DNA from: Phycisphaerae bacterium
GTDB taxonomy: Bacteria > Planctomycetota > Phycisphaerae > UBA1845 > UTPLA1
Assembly: GCA_016935885.1 (NCBI GenBank)
Contig: JAFGQA010000495.1
Span: forward strand, 1 to 6,258
Length of the DNA: 6,258 nucleotides
Direction: 5' to 3'
This document shows positions 1-6,191 of this stretch, piece by piece (position 1 is the stretch's first letter; the number at the start of each line of letters is the position of its first letter). Made by a program: the position numbers and the translations under genes. Under the pieces are notes generated by a model. It saw only the letters and a list, made by a program, of their open reading frames with translations. It did not search any database and had not been told where the DNA came from.

Positions 1-3
1 GGC

Positions 4-38
4 AAAACTGTGGCACCGGCGCCAAAGCCGGTGGTTTT
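4..38 (+). repeat. GTGGCAC-headed hairpin repeat, copy 1
   Basis: A 7-bp perfect stem (14-20 CACCGGC with 27-33 GCCGGTG) closes a six-base loop. A flanking AAAAC (4-8) can also pair with GTTTT (34-38), leaving TGTGG as a one-sided bulge. The lead-in ACTGTGGCAC at 7-16 is identical to the lead-in of the hairpin on the minus strand at 6153-6162, while the stem sequence differs. The short T run after the stem could give weak terminator activity for something to the left, but four T residues is poor evidence. I read it mainly as a member of the dispersed hairpin family. Confidence 0.6.
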
Positions 39-545
39 CACGGTCAGGAACGGCGTTTCCGAACCGCTGTTTTCCCTTTTACCACGGGCTGCTGGAATCG
101 AATTGCCGCCGGAAGTGTCACGGAGCCCTGATTCACACTACATCCGCGCGTGCCGAGAGGGTCCTGGCGATTGGGCGTAACCCCTGCTCTGGCATGAGGT
201 AGGGTGGCTTCAGGGCTCCTGCCCGGCGGCTCGCTCCAGGTGAGCCCCTCTCCATCACGGTGATTAGGGGCAGGAGGAAAAGATAGGGTGTATACCCGAT
301 TGCGTCCCTCGTGCCACCGGGTAAAAGGACTGAGGACCGCCGGGGCGGAAGGCGTCAGCACCCCAAGAGAGCTTCCCCTCCTCAACCCACTCCTTAACGC
401 TCGGTGCTGGCGCGTCGGCCGCGGCGGTTTTTCTGTGCCCAATCAGGTACGCGACACCATCGCCTTCAAAGAGAATGGGAGGTTGCCGATTCCGGCGTTC
501 GAATGCCGCGATGGCAAGCGGGAAACGGCGCTTCGTGGCGGAGGA
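39..545. other. Gene-poor stretch, no convincing coding region
   Basis: No recognisable protein domain is seen on either strand. The open frames here give Arg/Pro/Gly-rich translations without motifs, as expected from GC-rich non-coding DNA, and none has both a good start and protein-like composition. A purine-rich AGGAGGAAAAGA at 272-283 resembles a Shine-Dalgarno site. The only start behind it is GTG at 288, which opens a frame running through 728 into the methyltransferase gene in another phase, with an unconvincing product. The stretch could include decayed gene remnants, but I cannot identify any. Confidence 0.5.
212..270 (+). other. Two overlapping, mutually exclusive hairpins
   Basis: AGGGCTC at 212-218 can pair with GAGCCCCT at 242-249 (one C bulged). 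The same CCCCT at 245-249 can instead pair with AGGGG at 266-270, around an inner ATCA/TGAT stem (254-257 with 261-264). The two stems share bases and cannot form together. An AGGAGG purine motif follows at 272. This geometry is used by attenuators and riboswitches, but no controlled gene starts here and no known riboswitch core was recognised, so the role is unknown and chance pairing is possible. Confidence 0.25.
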
Positions 546-573
546 TTGCCAAACTCCCACACCGTGTTAGACT
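546..573 (+). promoter_or_regulatory. Candidate sigma-70 promoter of the methyltransferase gene
   Basis: A -35-like TTGCCA (546-551, one mismatch to TTGACA) lies 16 bases from a -10-like TAGACT (568-573, four of six consensus bases). The -10 is preceded by TGT at 565-567, an extended -10 element. Transcription would begin near 580, leaving a short leader before the ribosome site at 597-600 and the start at 607. Position and spacing fit well, but promoter consensus in this phylum is poorly known to me. Confidence 0.4.
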
Positions 574-606
574 GCCAGGAGATCGGTCACGGGCGCGGAG
601 TGATCG

Positions 607-1311
607 ATGAAGGCTCTTGGTGCCGAGGATCACCCTTCTTGCAATGGAGACGACGTGACGAGCAGCGATTCATCCCATGCCAGTGTGGCCGAACCGGCAT
701 TGGCCGGATCGGCACTTGCGGAACGTAGGGCGCGGCTTTCCGATCGGGTGCTATTCTTTCGTAAGTTCCTTTCCAAGGGCTTACAGGTTTCGTCCGCCGT
801 GCCGTCGAGCCGGGCCATGGCCTGCGCCATCCTGCGGCAGATTGACCTCAGCCAACCAGCAACCATTATCGAGTTGGGGGCCGGAACGGGGCCGGTGACC
901 GAACAGATCATCGCCAGGCTTCGGCCTTCGCATCGGTTCGTTGCCGTGGAGAACGACCCGGAATTCTGTGAAGTGCTGCGCCGCCGGTTTCCAGAAACAT
1001 CACTCCTAGAGGTGGACGCGTCGCGGATCGCTGAGCCCCTCGCAAACATGGGCGTCCACACGGTGGACTACGTTCTCAGTGGCCTGCCAACGCCGAACTT
1101 GCCCCTACGGTCGTCCGTTCGGTTGTGGCGATGGCTCCTCCGCTCGTTATCGCCGCATGGGCTGTTTGTTCAGCTCACGATCGCGCCGCTTGTGTACCGC
1201 CGCTTTTACGATCGCCTGTTCAACTCGGTCGAATACAGGATGATCTGGCGCAACATCCCGCCAGGCGGCGTATACTGCTGTTCGAAGCCGCGGCGACATC
1301 TGGTCAAGTGA
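607..1311 (+). CDS. SAM-dependent methyltransferase, phospholipid N-methyltransferase-like
   Basis: A 234-residue class I methyltransferase that most resembles the COG3963 phospholipid N-methyltransferase family, whose characterised members methylate phosphatidylethanolamine towards phosphatidylcholine; the true substrate here is inferred. Seen in order: a family-like lead segment FLSKGLQVSSAVPSSRAMA (54-72), the SAM-binding glycine loop ELGAGTG (89-95), an acidic strand end VEND (114-117), EVDA with D137, the DYVLSGLP segment (154-161) typical of the family, and WRNIPPGGVY near the C-terminus (214-223). There is no signal peptide or membrane helix, so it is probably cytosolic or peripheral at the membrane. 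The ATG at 607 has GGAG six bases upstream. A GTG at 655 also has GGAG five bases upstream and would remove 16 residues that look unlike the rest of the protein, so the start is undecided. It stands alone, convergent with rpsU. Family assignment is fairly secure; phospholipid as the substrate is not. Confidence 0.85.
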   Translation: MKALGAEDHPSCNGDDVTSSDSSHASVAEPALAGSALAERRARLSDRVLFFRKFLSKGLQVSSAVPSSRAMACAILRQIDLSQPATIIELGAGTGPVTEQIIARLRPSHRFVAVENDPEFCEVLRRRFPETSLLEVDASRIAEPLANMGVHTVDYVLSGLPTPNLPLRSSVRLWRWLLRSLSPHGLFVQLTIAPLVYRRFYDRLFNSVEYRMIWRNIPPGGVYCCSKPRRHLVK

Positions 1312-1361
1312 ACAGAGTGGTCAATCGGTGAAAAGGACGGACGCAAGGCAACCGGCGACGT

Positions 1362-1559
1362 TTAAGCCGGCCGCACCGTCTCGATCTTCTGGAGACGCCG
1401 CTTGGCCTTCCGCATGGCCCGGCGGTTGCGATCGGACGGCTTCTCGTAGTACGCGGTTCGCTTCAGCTCTCGCAGGACGCCTTCCCGTTCGCAGAGCTTC
1501 TTGAGTCTGCGCATGAGTTGCTGAACCGGCTCGTTGGGACGTGGTCGTACTTTGATCAT
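1362..1559 (-). CDS. rpsU: 30S ribosomal protein S21
   Basis: A 65-residue, strongly basic protein matching bacterial S21 along its length. Visible signatures are the N-terminal IKVR and NEP, the helix LMRRLKKLCEREGVL, and YYEKPSDRNRRAMRKAKRR, matching the FYEKP-type motif and basic tail of the family (E. coli S21 is 71 residues). S21 is a small-subunit protein near the 16S rRNA 3' end and takes part in initiation on mRNAs. The start is firm: an in-frame TAA lies nine codons upstream (1584-1586) with no other start codon between. The gene is convergent with the methyltransferase, with 50 bases between the stop codons and no clear terminator hairpin there. It probably has its own transcript, as the next gene upstream on its strand (metH) ends 445 bases away beyond repeat sequence. 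Confidence 0.95.
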   Translation of the reverse strand: MIKVRPRPNEPVQQLMRRLKKLCEREGVLRELKRTAYYEKPSDRNRRAMRKAKRRLQKIETVRPA

Positions 1560-1573
1560 CGCTTTGCTTGGTT

Positions 1574-1579
1574 CTCCTT
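1574..1579 (-). promoter_or_regulatory. Shine-Dalgarno of rpsU with unusually long spacing
   Basis: AAGGAG on the minus strand is the only good ribosome-binding sequence ahead of rpsU, but 14 bases separate it from the ATG, longer than the usual 5-9. No in-frame start lies closer to it. Confidence 0.5.
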
Positions 1580-1671
1580 CTGCTTAATAGTCAACGCCGG
1601 ATCGGTGGGCGGCGAGACGGCTACCACCTGGGCCCATCCACCTTGAGTGTTCCCGAAGCCCCTACGATACG

Positions 1672-1677
1672 ATCATA
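1672..1677 (-). promoter_or_regulatory. Weak -10-like box possibly for rpsU
   Basis: The minus strand reads TATGAT here (five of six bases of TATAAT), about 110 bases ahead of rpsU. No convincing -35 hexamer is found at 16-18 bases. It is listed because it is the best candidate between the repeat and the gene. Confidence 0.2.
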
Positions 1678-1782
1678 CCCGCTCGAACGCAACAGTGCGT
1701 TTGCCGGGCCAACGTCCATGGGTCCTTGACGCCTCCGGCGGCATCCGATTCTGGGGGCCACACGCGGCTTGTCCGCCCGTGC

Positions 1783-1855
1783 GGTCTCTCTGGTTGGCGC
1801 ATGGAGCACGCACACTGGCAGGCAAGCTGCCAGTGGCACCCGCCTAGACCGTCAC
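1783..1855 (-). repeat. Dispersed hairpin element, copy 2 (inverted relative to 6187-6258)
   Basis: On the minus strand this begins GTGAC, runs into GGCGGGTGGCAC, then a 9-bp perfect stem (1813-1821 with 1827-1835) around a five-base loop, and ends in ACCAGAGAGACC (1783-1794). Bases 1813-1844 match 6198-6229 exactly over 32 bases on the opposite strand. The GTGAC head and ACCAGAGAGACC tail also match, with diverged sequence between, so the repeat unit is about 73 bases or longer and not just the hairpin. It lies in non-coding DNA. Confidence 0.8.
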
Positions 1856-1864
1856 AAACCCAAC

Positions 1865-1890
1865 GCCCATTCATAACTTAACCAATGGGC
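1865..1890 (-). terminator. Hairpin downstream of metH, possible weak terminator
   Basis: GCCCATT at 1865-1871 pairs perfectly with AATGGGC at 1884-1890 (7 bp, 12-base loop), about 115 bases past the metH stop. On the minus strand it is followed by GTTGGGTTTGTG, only moderately T-rich, so intrinsic termination is plausible but weak. It could equally be an unrelated palindrome. Confidence 0.25.
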
Positions 1891-2004
1891 TGAGGTTACG
1901 CAAGCGCCGCCCAATGCCGACCTTTGGAATCCCGCAGCCAGTTCCCATCCTCGGCGATCAACCCAGAATCAACGAGTCATGTCGCCCGGAACCCCGTCCC
2001 CCGG

Positions 2005-5000
2005 TCATGCCGACTGGCCCACTCCCATGGGGTGTCGGACCTCGTCCGGGGCGGCCGATCGCACGTTGAAATACCGCGCCTCGGGATGGTGCGTGACGAT
2101 CGCACTGGTCGACTGCTCGGGCTCGATTTGGTACTCGTCGCTGAGCGATACGCCGATGCGGCCGGGTTGCAGGAGTTCGAACAGCTTGGCTTGGTCCTCC
2201 AGGTTGGGACAGGCGGGGAAGCCGAAGCTGTAGCGGCTACCCTGGTAGCCCTGCTGCAACAGTCTCCGCATGTCACGCGCGTCGGAGCCGGCGATGCCGA
2301 GTTCCATCCGGATCTGTTTGTGCAGATGCTCCGTCATGGCCTCGGCGACCTCCACGCTCAGCCCATGCAGATACAGGTAGTCCTGATACAAGTCCTGCTT
2401 GAAGTACTCCCTGGCGATCTGCGAAACCCGCCGGCCGACGGTGACCAGCGAGAAGGCGGCGACATCGAACTCGCCGCTCTCGTACGGGCGCCAGAAGTCG
2501 GACAGGCACCAAAACGGTGGGTGGCCCTGACGAGGGAAAGTGAATCGCTGCAACTCGTCGCGCGTCGGATTCTGGCCGGGCTCGGGCGGGCGATAGATGA
2601 TCAGGTCGTCCCCCTCGCTGTTGCACGGCCAATAGCCGTAGACGGATTGAAGCTTGAAGATGTCCTCGCGGCGACAGCGTTCGATCAGCTCGTTGTAGAT
2701 CGGCCGAACCTCCCTGCTGATGTACTCCCGAAACTCCTGTGGGCTTCGGCCCTGCTTCTTGTACTGCCAGTGCACCTGGAAGAGCATGACCTCGTTGACG
2801 AAGCGGAGGACGGATGACAGATCGATTCGCTCGATGATCCTCGGACCCCAGAACGGCGGCGTTGGGATCGGATTGCGGGTGGTGACCTCGCTACGCTCCG
2901 GAATGTCAACGGCAGGCTTTTCTTGACCTGTTTGCGCATCGAGCGATGAAACGACCTGACGCGGCATATCAACGATGGACTTGCCCTCTGCCAGACGGTC
3001 CATCAAGGCCAAGCCCTCGAAGGCGTCCTTGGCATAGGTGACTTCGCCGTGATAAAGGGCCCGCAGCTCGTGCTCGACGAAGCCGCGCGTCAGCGCCGCC
3101 CCGCCGAGGATCACGGGGCCTTTCAGGCCGACCTCGTTGAGGACTCGGAGATCGTCGCGCATGACGAGCGTCGACTTGACCAGAAGGCCGGACAGCCCGA
3201 TGGCGTCGGCGCCATGCTTCTTGTAGGCGTCGATGACGTTGCTGATCGGTTGCTTGATGCCCAGGTTGTGGACGGTGTATCCGTTGTTGCTGAGGATGAT
3301 GTCGACGAGGTTCTTGCCGATGTCGTGGACGTCGCCGCGGACCGTCGCCAGGATGATCGTCCCTTTGCCGTTGCCTTCGACGCGCTCCATGTGCCGCTCG
3401 AGGTAACGCACCGCGGCCTTCATCGTCTCCGCGGAGGACAGCACGAACGGCAATTGCATCTTGCCGGCGCCAAACAGATCGCCAACCACTTTCATGCCGT
3501 CGAGCAGGAAGACGTTGATGATGTCCAACGGGCTGTACCTGGCCATCGCCTCGTCGAGGTCTTCTTCGAGACCGACGCGACGACCATCCACAATGCGATG
3601 TCTGAGGCGTTCCTCGATGGGTAGTTCCGCTACGTCCTTCTTCCCGCCGACCGCCTCACCCTCGGCGAACAGACCGATGAAAGCGTGCAGTGGATCGGAC
3701 GCCTCGCAAGGCCCCACGGGCTGGACCTCGTGGCCCTTGTCCGTGTGCGCAGGCCGCGCGGGCTGGAGCCCGCCGCTCGTCGGGCGGTGATCGTAGATCA
3801 GATCCAGTGCCGCTCTCCACCGTTCCTCGCTGATCTTGGTTTCGGGGAGGATCTTGCCTGTGTGGACGATCGCGGCGGTGAGGCCACGCTTCCTCGCCTC
3901 GTGGAGGAACACAGAGTTCAGCACCGCTCGGGCGGCCGGGGCGAGGCCGAAACTCACATTGGACACGCCCAGGATTGTGCCGCAGCGGGGGAACTCGTCC
4001 ATGATGCGCCTGACGCCCTCGATTGTCTCCAAGGCGAGCCGGCGGTCGGAGTCGTTGCCGGTCGTGATCGGGAACGTCAGGCAATCGAAAAGGACGTCTT
4101 CCTCGGGGATGCCGTGTTTCCTCGTCAGCAGGCCGTGGAGACGCCGGGCGATTCCGATCTTGCGATCGGCCGTCTTGGCCATCGCTTCGGCCGGATCCTC
4201 GTCAATGGTCAGGGCGACGACCGCGGCGCCGTACTTCCTCAACAGTGGGCAGATGGCCTCGAGTTTCGCCTCGCCGTCTTCGAGGCTGACCGAGTTGATG
4301 ATGCACTTGCCGCCGGCGCGCTTCAGACCCGTTTCGATGACATCGGGCTCGGTCGAGTCCAGCATCAGCGGGACGGTGATATCCTTGGCATAGCGTGCAA
4401 CGACCCTGTCCATGTCCGTCACGCCCTCACGGCCCACGTGGTCGACGCACACGTCGATGAGATGAGCGCCCTCCCTGACCTGCTCGCGGCCGACCTCGAC
4501 GACGGCGTCGATGTCTCCTTCTTCCAGCAGGCGCTTGAATCTGCGGCTGCCGTTGGTGTTGCTGCGCTCGCCGACGATCAGGAAGCTCTTGTCCTGCCTG
4601 AGCGCGACCGGCTGGTAGAGGCTGGCAACGCTGGGTGGAGAGTAAGGCCTTCGCTGGGTGGGCTTCAGGTCACGTACAGCCTCCACGACGGCGGCGAGGT
4701 GGTCGGGCGTCGTGCCACAGCAGCCTCCGACCATGTTGACACCGTCCACAAGCACGAATTCCTTGTGCCACCTGGCCAGTTCGGCGGGCGTCAAGACATA
4801 GCACGTCTTCCCGTCCACAACCTGCGGCAGGCCGGCATTCGGCACGACGCTGATGTACCGCGTGCACTGATGACCGAGGAGCCGCACGTGCTCGGACATC
4901 TCCAGCGGCCCAGTGGCACAGTTGATGCCGATGACCTGCACCTGCGGGTAGGCTTGCAAGGCAACCAGGGCGGCCCCGATCTCCGTCCCTACGAGCATGG

Positions 5001-5592
5001 CGCCAGTCGCCTCGATGGTCACCTGAGCGATGATGGGCACGTGCCGGGCCTTCTCGTCCATGGCCCTGCTCGCTCCGCAGATGGCCGCCTTGGCCTGCAG
5101 CAGGTCCTGGCACGTCTCGATGATGAAGGCGTCGACGCCGCCGTCGAGCAGGCCGCGGGCCTGCTCGGCATAACCGTCCTCGAGGACGTCGAACGTGGTG
5201 TGGCCGAGTGACGGGAGCTTCGTGCCCGGGCCGATCGAACCGAGAACAAAACGGGGTCTTTCCCGTGTGGCGAATCCATCGGCGCACCGTCGGGCGATTT
5301 CGGCGCCGACCTTGTTCAGCACGTAGGTTTGGTCTTCGAGACCGAATTCGCCGAGGACGATCCTGTTCGCCCCGAACGTGTTGGTCTCGATGCAATCGAC
5401 ACCCACGGCCAGAAAACTGTTGTGAATCGATTCGATGACGTCTGGGCGAGACTCGTTGAGGATCTCCGAGCAGTTCTCGAAACCGCGAAAGTCGGCCTCC
5501 AACGACAGATCGTGGGCATGGATACTGGTGCCCATCGCCCCGTCGATCACGAGGATGCGGTCCTTCAGGCTGTTCAGCAACGGATGATCCAC
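2005..5592 (-). CDS. metH: Cobalamin-dependent methionine synthase
   Basis: Transfers a methyl group from 5-methyltetrahydrofolate through cobalamin to homocysteine, giving methionine and tetrahydrofolate in the cytosol. At 1195 residues it is close to E. coli MetH (1227). Order: homocysteine domain (about 10-310) with DGAMGT at 17-22 and zinc ligands C225, C291, C292 (GGCCGTTP); folate domain (about 337-600) with VGERSNTNG; a linker carrying an unusual insertion (604-632); the four-helix cap (about 634-735); the B12 domain with DVHDIG (754-759, H756 the expected axial ligand), S801 in SGLL, and GGAAL; and the activation domain (about 905-1190) with RYSFGFPACPN (1120-1130) and HPEARYF. All key residues are present, so it should be active and repairable by reductive methylation. 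The GTG at 5592 was chosen because it places the usual short lead before DRILVIDGAMGT; its ribosome site is weak. In-frame alternatives are GTG 5634, ATG 5727 and ATG 5784, which add sequence unlike the family. The gene stands alone, with no metF or activase gene seen. Confidence 0.97.
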   Translation of the reverse strand: MDHPLLNSLKDRILVIDGAMGTSIHAHDLSLEADFRGFENCSEILNESRPDVIESIHNSFLAVGVDCIETNTFGANRIVLGEFGLEDQTYVLNKVGAEIARRCADGFATRERPRFVLGSIGPGTKLPSLGHTTFDVLEDGYAEQARGLLDGGVDAFIIETCQDLLQAKAAICGASRAMDEKARHVPIIAQVTIEATGAMLVGTEIGAALVALQAYPQVQVIGINCATGPLEMSEHVRLLGHQCTRYISVVPNAGLPQVVDGKTCYVLTPAELARWHKEFVLVDGVNMVGGCCGTTPDHLAAVVEAVRDLKPTQRRPYSPPSVASLYQPVALRQDKSFLIVGERSNTNGSRRFKRLLEEGDIDAVVEVGREQVREGAHLIDVCVDHVGREGVTDMDRVVARYAKDITVPLMLDSTEPDVIETGLKRAGGKCIINSVSLEDGEAKLEAICPLLRKYGAAVVALTIDEDPAEAMAKTADRKIGIARRLHGLLTRKHGIPEEDVLFDCLTFPITTGNDSDRRLALETIEGVRRIMDEFPRCGTILGVSNVSFGLAPAARAVLNSVFLHEARKRGLTAAIVHTGKILPETKISEERWRAALDLIYDHRPTSGGLQPARPAHTDKGHEVQPVGPCEASDPLHAFIGLFAEGEAVGGKKDVAELPIEERLRHRIVDGRRVGLEEDLDEAMARYSPLDIINVFLLDGMKVVGDLFGAGKMQLPFVLSSAETMKAAVRYLERHMERVEGNGKGTIILATVRGDVHDIGKNLVDIILSNNGYTVHNLGIKQPISNVIDAYKKHGADAIGLSGLLVKSTLVMRDDLRVLNEVGLKGPVILGGAALTRGFVEHELRALYHGEVTYAKDAFEGLALMDRLAEGKSIVDMPRQVVSSLDAQTGQEKPAVDIPERSEVTTRNPIPTPPFWGPRIIERIDLSSVLRFVNEVMLFQVHWQYKKQGRSPQEFREYISREVRPIYNELIERCRREDIFKLQSVYGYWPCNSEGDDLIIYRPPEPGQNPTRDELQRFTFPRQGHPPFWCLSDFWRPYESGEFDVAAFSLVTVGRRVSQIAREYFKQDLYQDYLYLHGLSVEVAEAMTEHLHKQIRMELGIAGSDARDMRRLLQQGYQGSRYSFGFPACPNLEDQAKLFELLQPGRIGVSLSDEYQIEPEQSTSAIVTHHPEARYFNVRSAAPDEVRHPMGVGQSA
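3697..3783 (-). other. Palindrome-rich insertion in the metH folate-cap linker
   Basis: This encodes about 29 residues rich in Pro, Gly, His and Ala (604-632, starting PTSGGLQPARPAH) between the folate domain and the cap. E. coli MetH, from memory, passes almost directly across this point. The DNA holds an imperfect hairpin (arms 3707-3718 and 3729-3739) and a perfect 6-bp stem with a TGGA loop (3758-3763 with 3768-3773). Reading frame is kept, and the position is a flexible interdomain linker where insertions are tolerated. Confidence 0.5.
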
Positions 5593-5754
5593 GATCCCAG
5601 CCCCGCTTGCCAGACGAGCGCAACAATCCTGCACACTAGCACATCCAGCAGATTCTAGGTAGTCCGTGCCCACCGGGGTGCAACTTGGGCGGCGAGCTCC
5701 CTTCGGCTCTGTTGGCTCGTGAAACATGCTGCTGTCCGCTCCCGGGGGCTGACG

Positions 5755-5794
5755 CCTGCCTGCGAAGTTGGAGATCGCATCCATCGCCGGCAGG
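5755..5794 (-). promoter_or_regulatory. Bulged hairpin in the metH 5' leader
   Basis: CCTGCC (5755-5760) pairs with GGCAGG (5789-5794), and directly inside, TGCGA (5761-5765) pairs with TCGCA (5775-5779). This gives an 11-bp two-part stem with a nine-base terminal loop and a nine-base one-sided bulge. It lies about 160 bases upstream of the chosen metH start, and the alternative ATG at 5784 sits within the bulge. The form suggests a structured leader RNA, but the type is unknown and covariation is untested. Confidence 0.3.
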
Positions 5795-5860
5795 TCCCCC
5801 GACGACCAAAAACGCGGCGAGAGCAGCGGCTGGTGATCCCGACCTTGCCACCCTACCCAT

Positions 5861-5866
5861 ATACTA
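5861..5866 (-). promoter_or_regulatory. Weak -10-like box possibly for metH
   Basis: The minus strand reads TAGTAT (followed by ATG) inside the only AT-rich patch upstream of metH. No good -35 hexamer is found at 16-18 bases. Transcription from here would include the leader hairpin at 5755-5794. Confidence 0.2.
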
Positions 5867-6115
5867 TGAGGGAATCGGAGAAACCCGTGGATCGGATTAA
5901 CACTACTGCGAAAAGGACCGGGCATCCGTGTCGGAGGGCCCCCAACCGGGCTCGGGGAGTGCGCTCGCACACGATGCATGGCTATGACCGGAGCAAGCGC
6001 GGCGGCTGCTTTGGCACCAGCGCGGTGACCTTGCGTTGTACGATCAAGGACCCACCCCAATGCCCCCGTGCCACCGCCACGACTCCCGGTGACTTCGCCG
6101 CAAGCGCCTGCGCAG

Positions 6116-6130
6116 CCGCCGTCTCGGCGG
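6116..6130 (+). repeat. Hairpin repeat unit with CGTCTCG apex
   Basis: A perfect 6-bp stem, CCGCCG (6116-6121) with CGGCGG (6125-6130), around a TCT loop. The apex CGTCTCG is the same as that of the neighbouring unit read on the minus strand (6137-6155), but the lower stem differs and is still paired. Confidence 0.5.
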
Positions 6131-6133
6131 TGA

Positions 6134-6162
6134 CAACACAGGCGAGACGCCTGTGCCACAGT
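6134..6162 (-). repeat. GTGGCAC-headed hairpin repeat, copy 3
   Basis: On the minus strand, ACTGTGGCAC leads into a perfect 8-bp stem (6137-6144 with 6148-6155) with a three-base loop, followed by TTGTCACCG. The lead-in matches the copy at 4-38 base for base, and the trailing bases resemble the TTTTCACGG after that copy, although the stems differ (CACAGGCG here, CACCGGC there). Confidence 0.65.
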
Positions 6163-6166
6163 GATC

Positions 6167-6191
6167 CAACACAGGCGAGAGGGTCCGTGAC
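6167..6191 (-). repeat. Decayed hairpin unit next to copy 3
   Basis: CAACACAGGCGAGA at 6167-6180 repeats 6134-6147 exactly (14 bases, 33 bases apart). The following arm, GGGTCCGTGACA, no longer pairs cleanly with it, whereas in copy 3 the arm is perfect. It looks like a tandem copy with a mutated second arm, or a junction where the copy 4 element interrupted it. Confidence 0.45.

Larger units (their letters stand above)
1560..2004. other. Intergenic region between rpsU and the metH 3' end
   Basis: This stretch holds the rpsU leader, one copy of the dispersed hairpin element (1783-1855) and a separate hairpin (1865-1890). No protein-like open frame was recognised: short open frames on both strands run through the repeat, and their similar-looking peptides (for example LAGKLPVAP) come from the hairpin sequence itself and are not genes. 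Confidence 0.6.
5593..6115. other. metH leader and upstream intergenic DNA
   Basis: No gene was recognised. The metH frame stays open far upstream, but the translation loses all family similarity ahead of residue 1 and reads through hairpin repeats, so it is not credible coding sequence. The leader holds a bulged hairpin (5755-5794), a smaller one (GCCCA/TGGGC, 5668-5672 with 5686-5690) and an AT-rich patch at 5858-5869. I looked for cobalamin and SAM riboswitch signatures on the minus strand and saw none. The plus strand is open from ATG 5866 to the window end, without protein-like features. Confidence 0.5.

Noticed and set aside
455..515. tRNA-like segment: GGCGTTCGAATGCC resembles a T arm, and CCATCGC/GCGATGG could form an acceptor stem
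   Set aside because: The span is only 58 bases, too short for a tRNA. No D arm or anticodon arm can be drawn, and no CCA or proper discriminator position follows.
264..560. Minus-strand frame with somewhat protein-like stretches (FPLAIAAFERRNRQPPILFE)
   Set aside because: It has a GTG start without a ribosome-binding site, no family recognised, and the rest of the translation looks non-coding. It could be a gene remnant, but the evidence is too thin to list.
607..1311. Methyltransferase as a 16S rRNA adenine dimethylase (KsgA)
   Set aside because: The SAM-binding core is similar, but the KsgA catalytic NxPY/F motif is absent. SGLP sits at the equivalent position, as in phospholipid methyltransferase-like proteins.
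1312..1361. Shared bidirectional terminator between the methyltransferase gene and rpsU
   Set aside because: The 50-base gap contains no stem of useful length and no T run on either strand.
1924..5211. Long plus-strand open frames opposite metH (about 300 codons at 1924-2817 and 500 codons at 3685-5211)
   Set aside because: They are antisense shadows of a real GC-rich gene: Asp/Val/Leu/Arg-rich translations with no domain, while the minus strand carries an unmistakable MetH.
5593..5950. Cobalamin or SAM riboswitch ahead of metH
   Set aside because: I found no B12-box-like or SAM-I core sequence on the minus strand. A GGGAA stretch near 5870 is on the plus strand and lacks the rest of the cobalamin consensus.
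5593..6159. Extension of the metH frame upstream to 6159 as an N-terminal domain
   Set aside because: The added sequence has no family similarity, is rich in Arg, Gly and Pro, and its far end reads through hairpin repeats. MetH proteins begin shortly before the DGAMGT motif.
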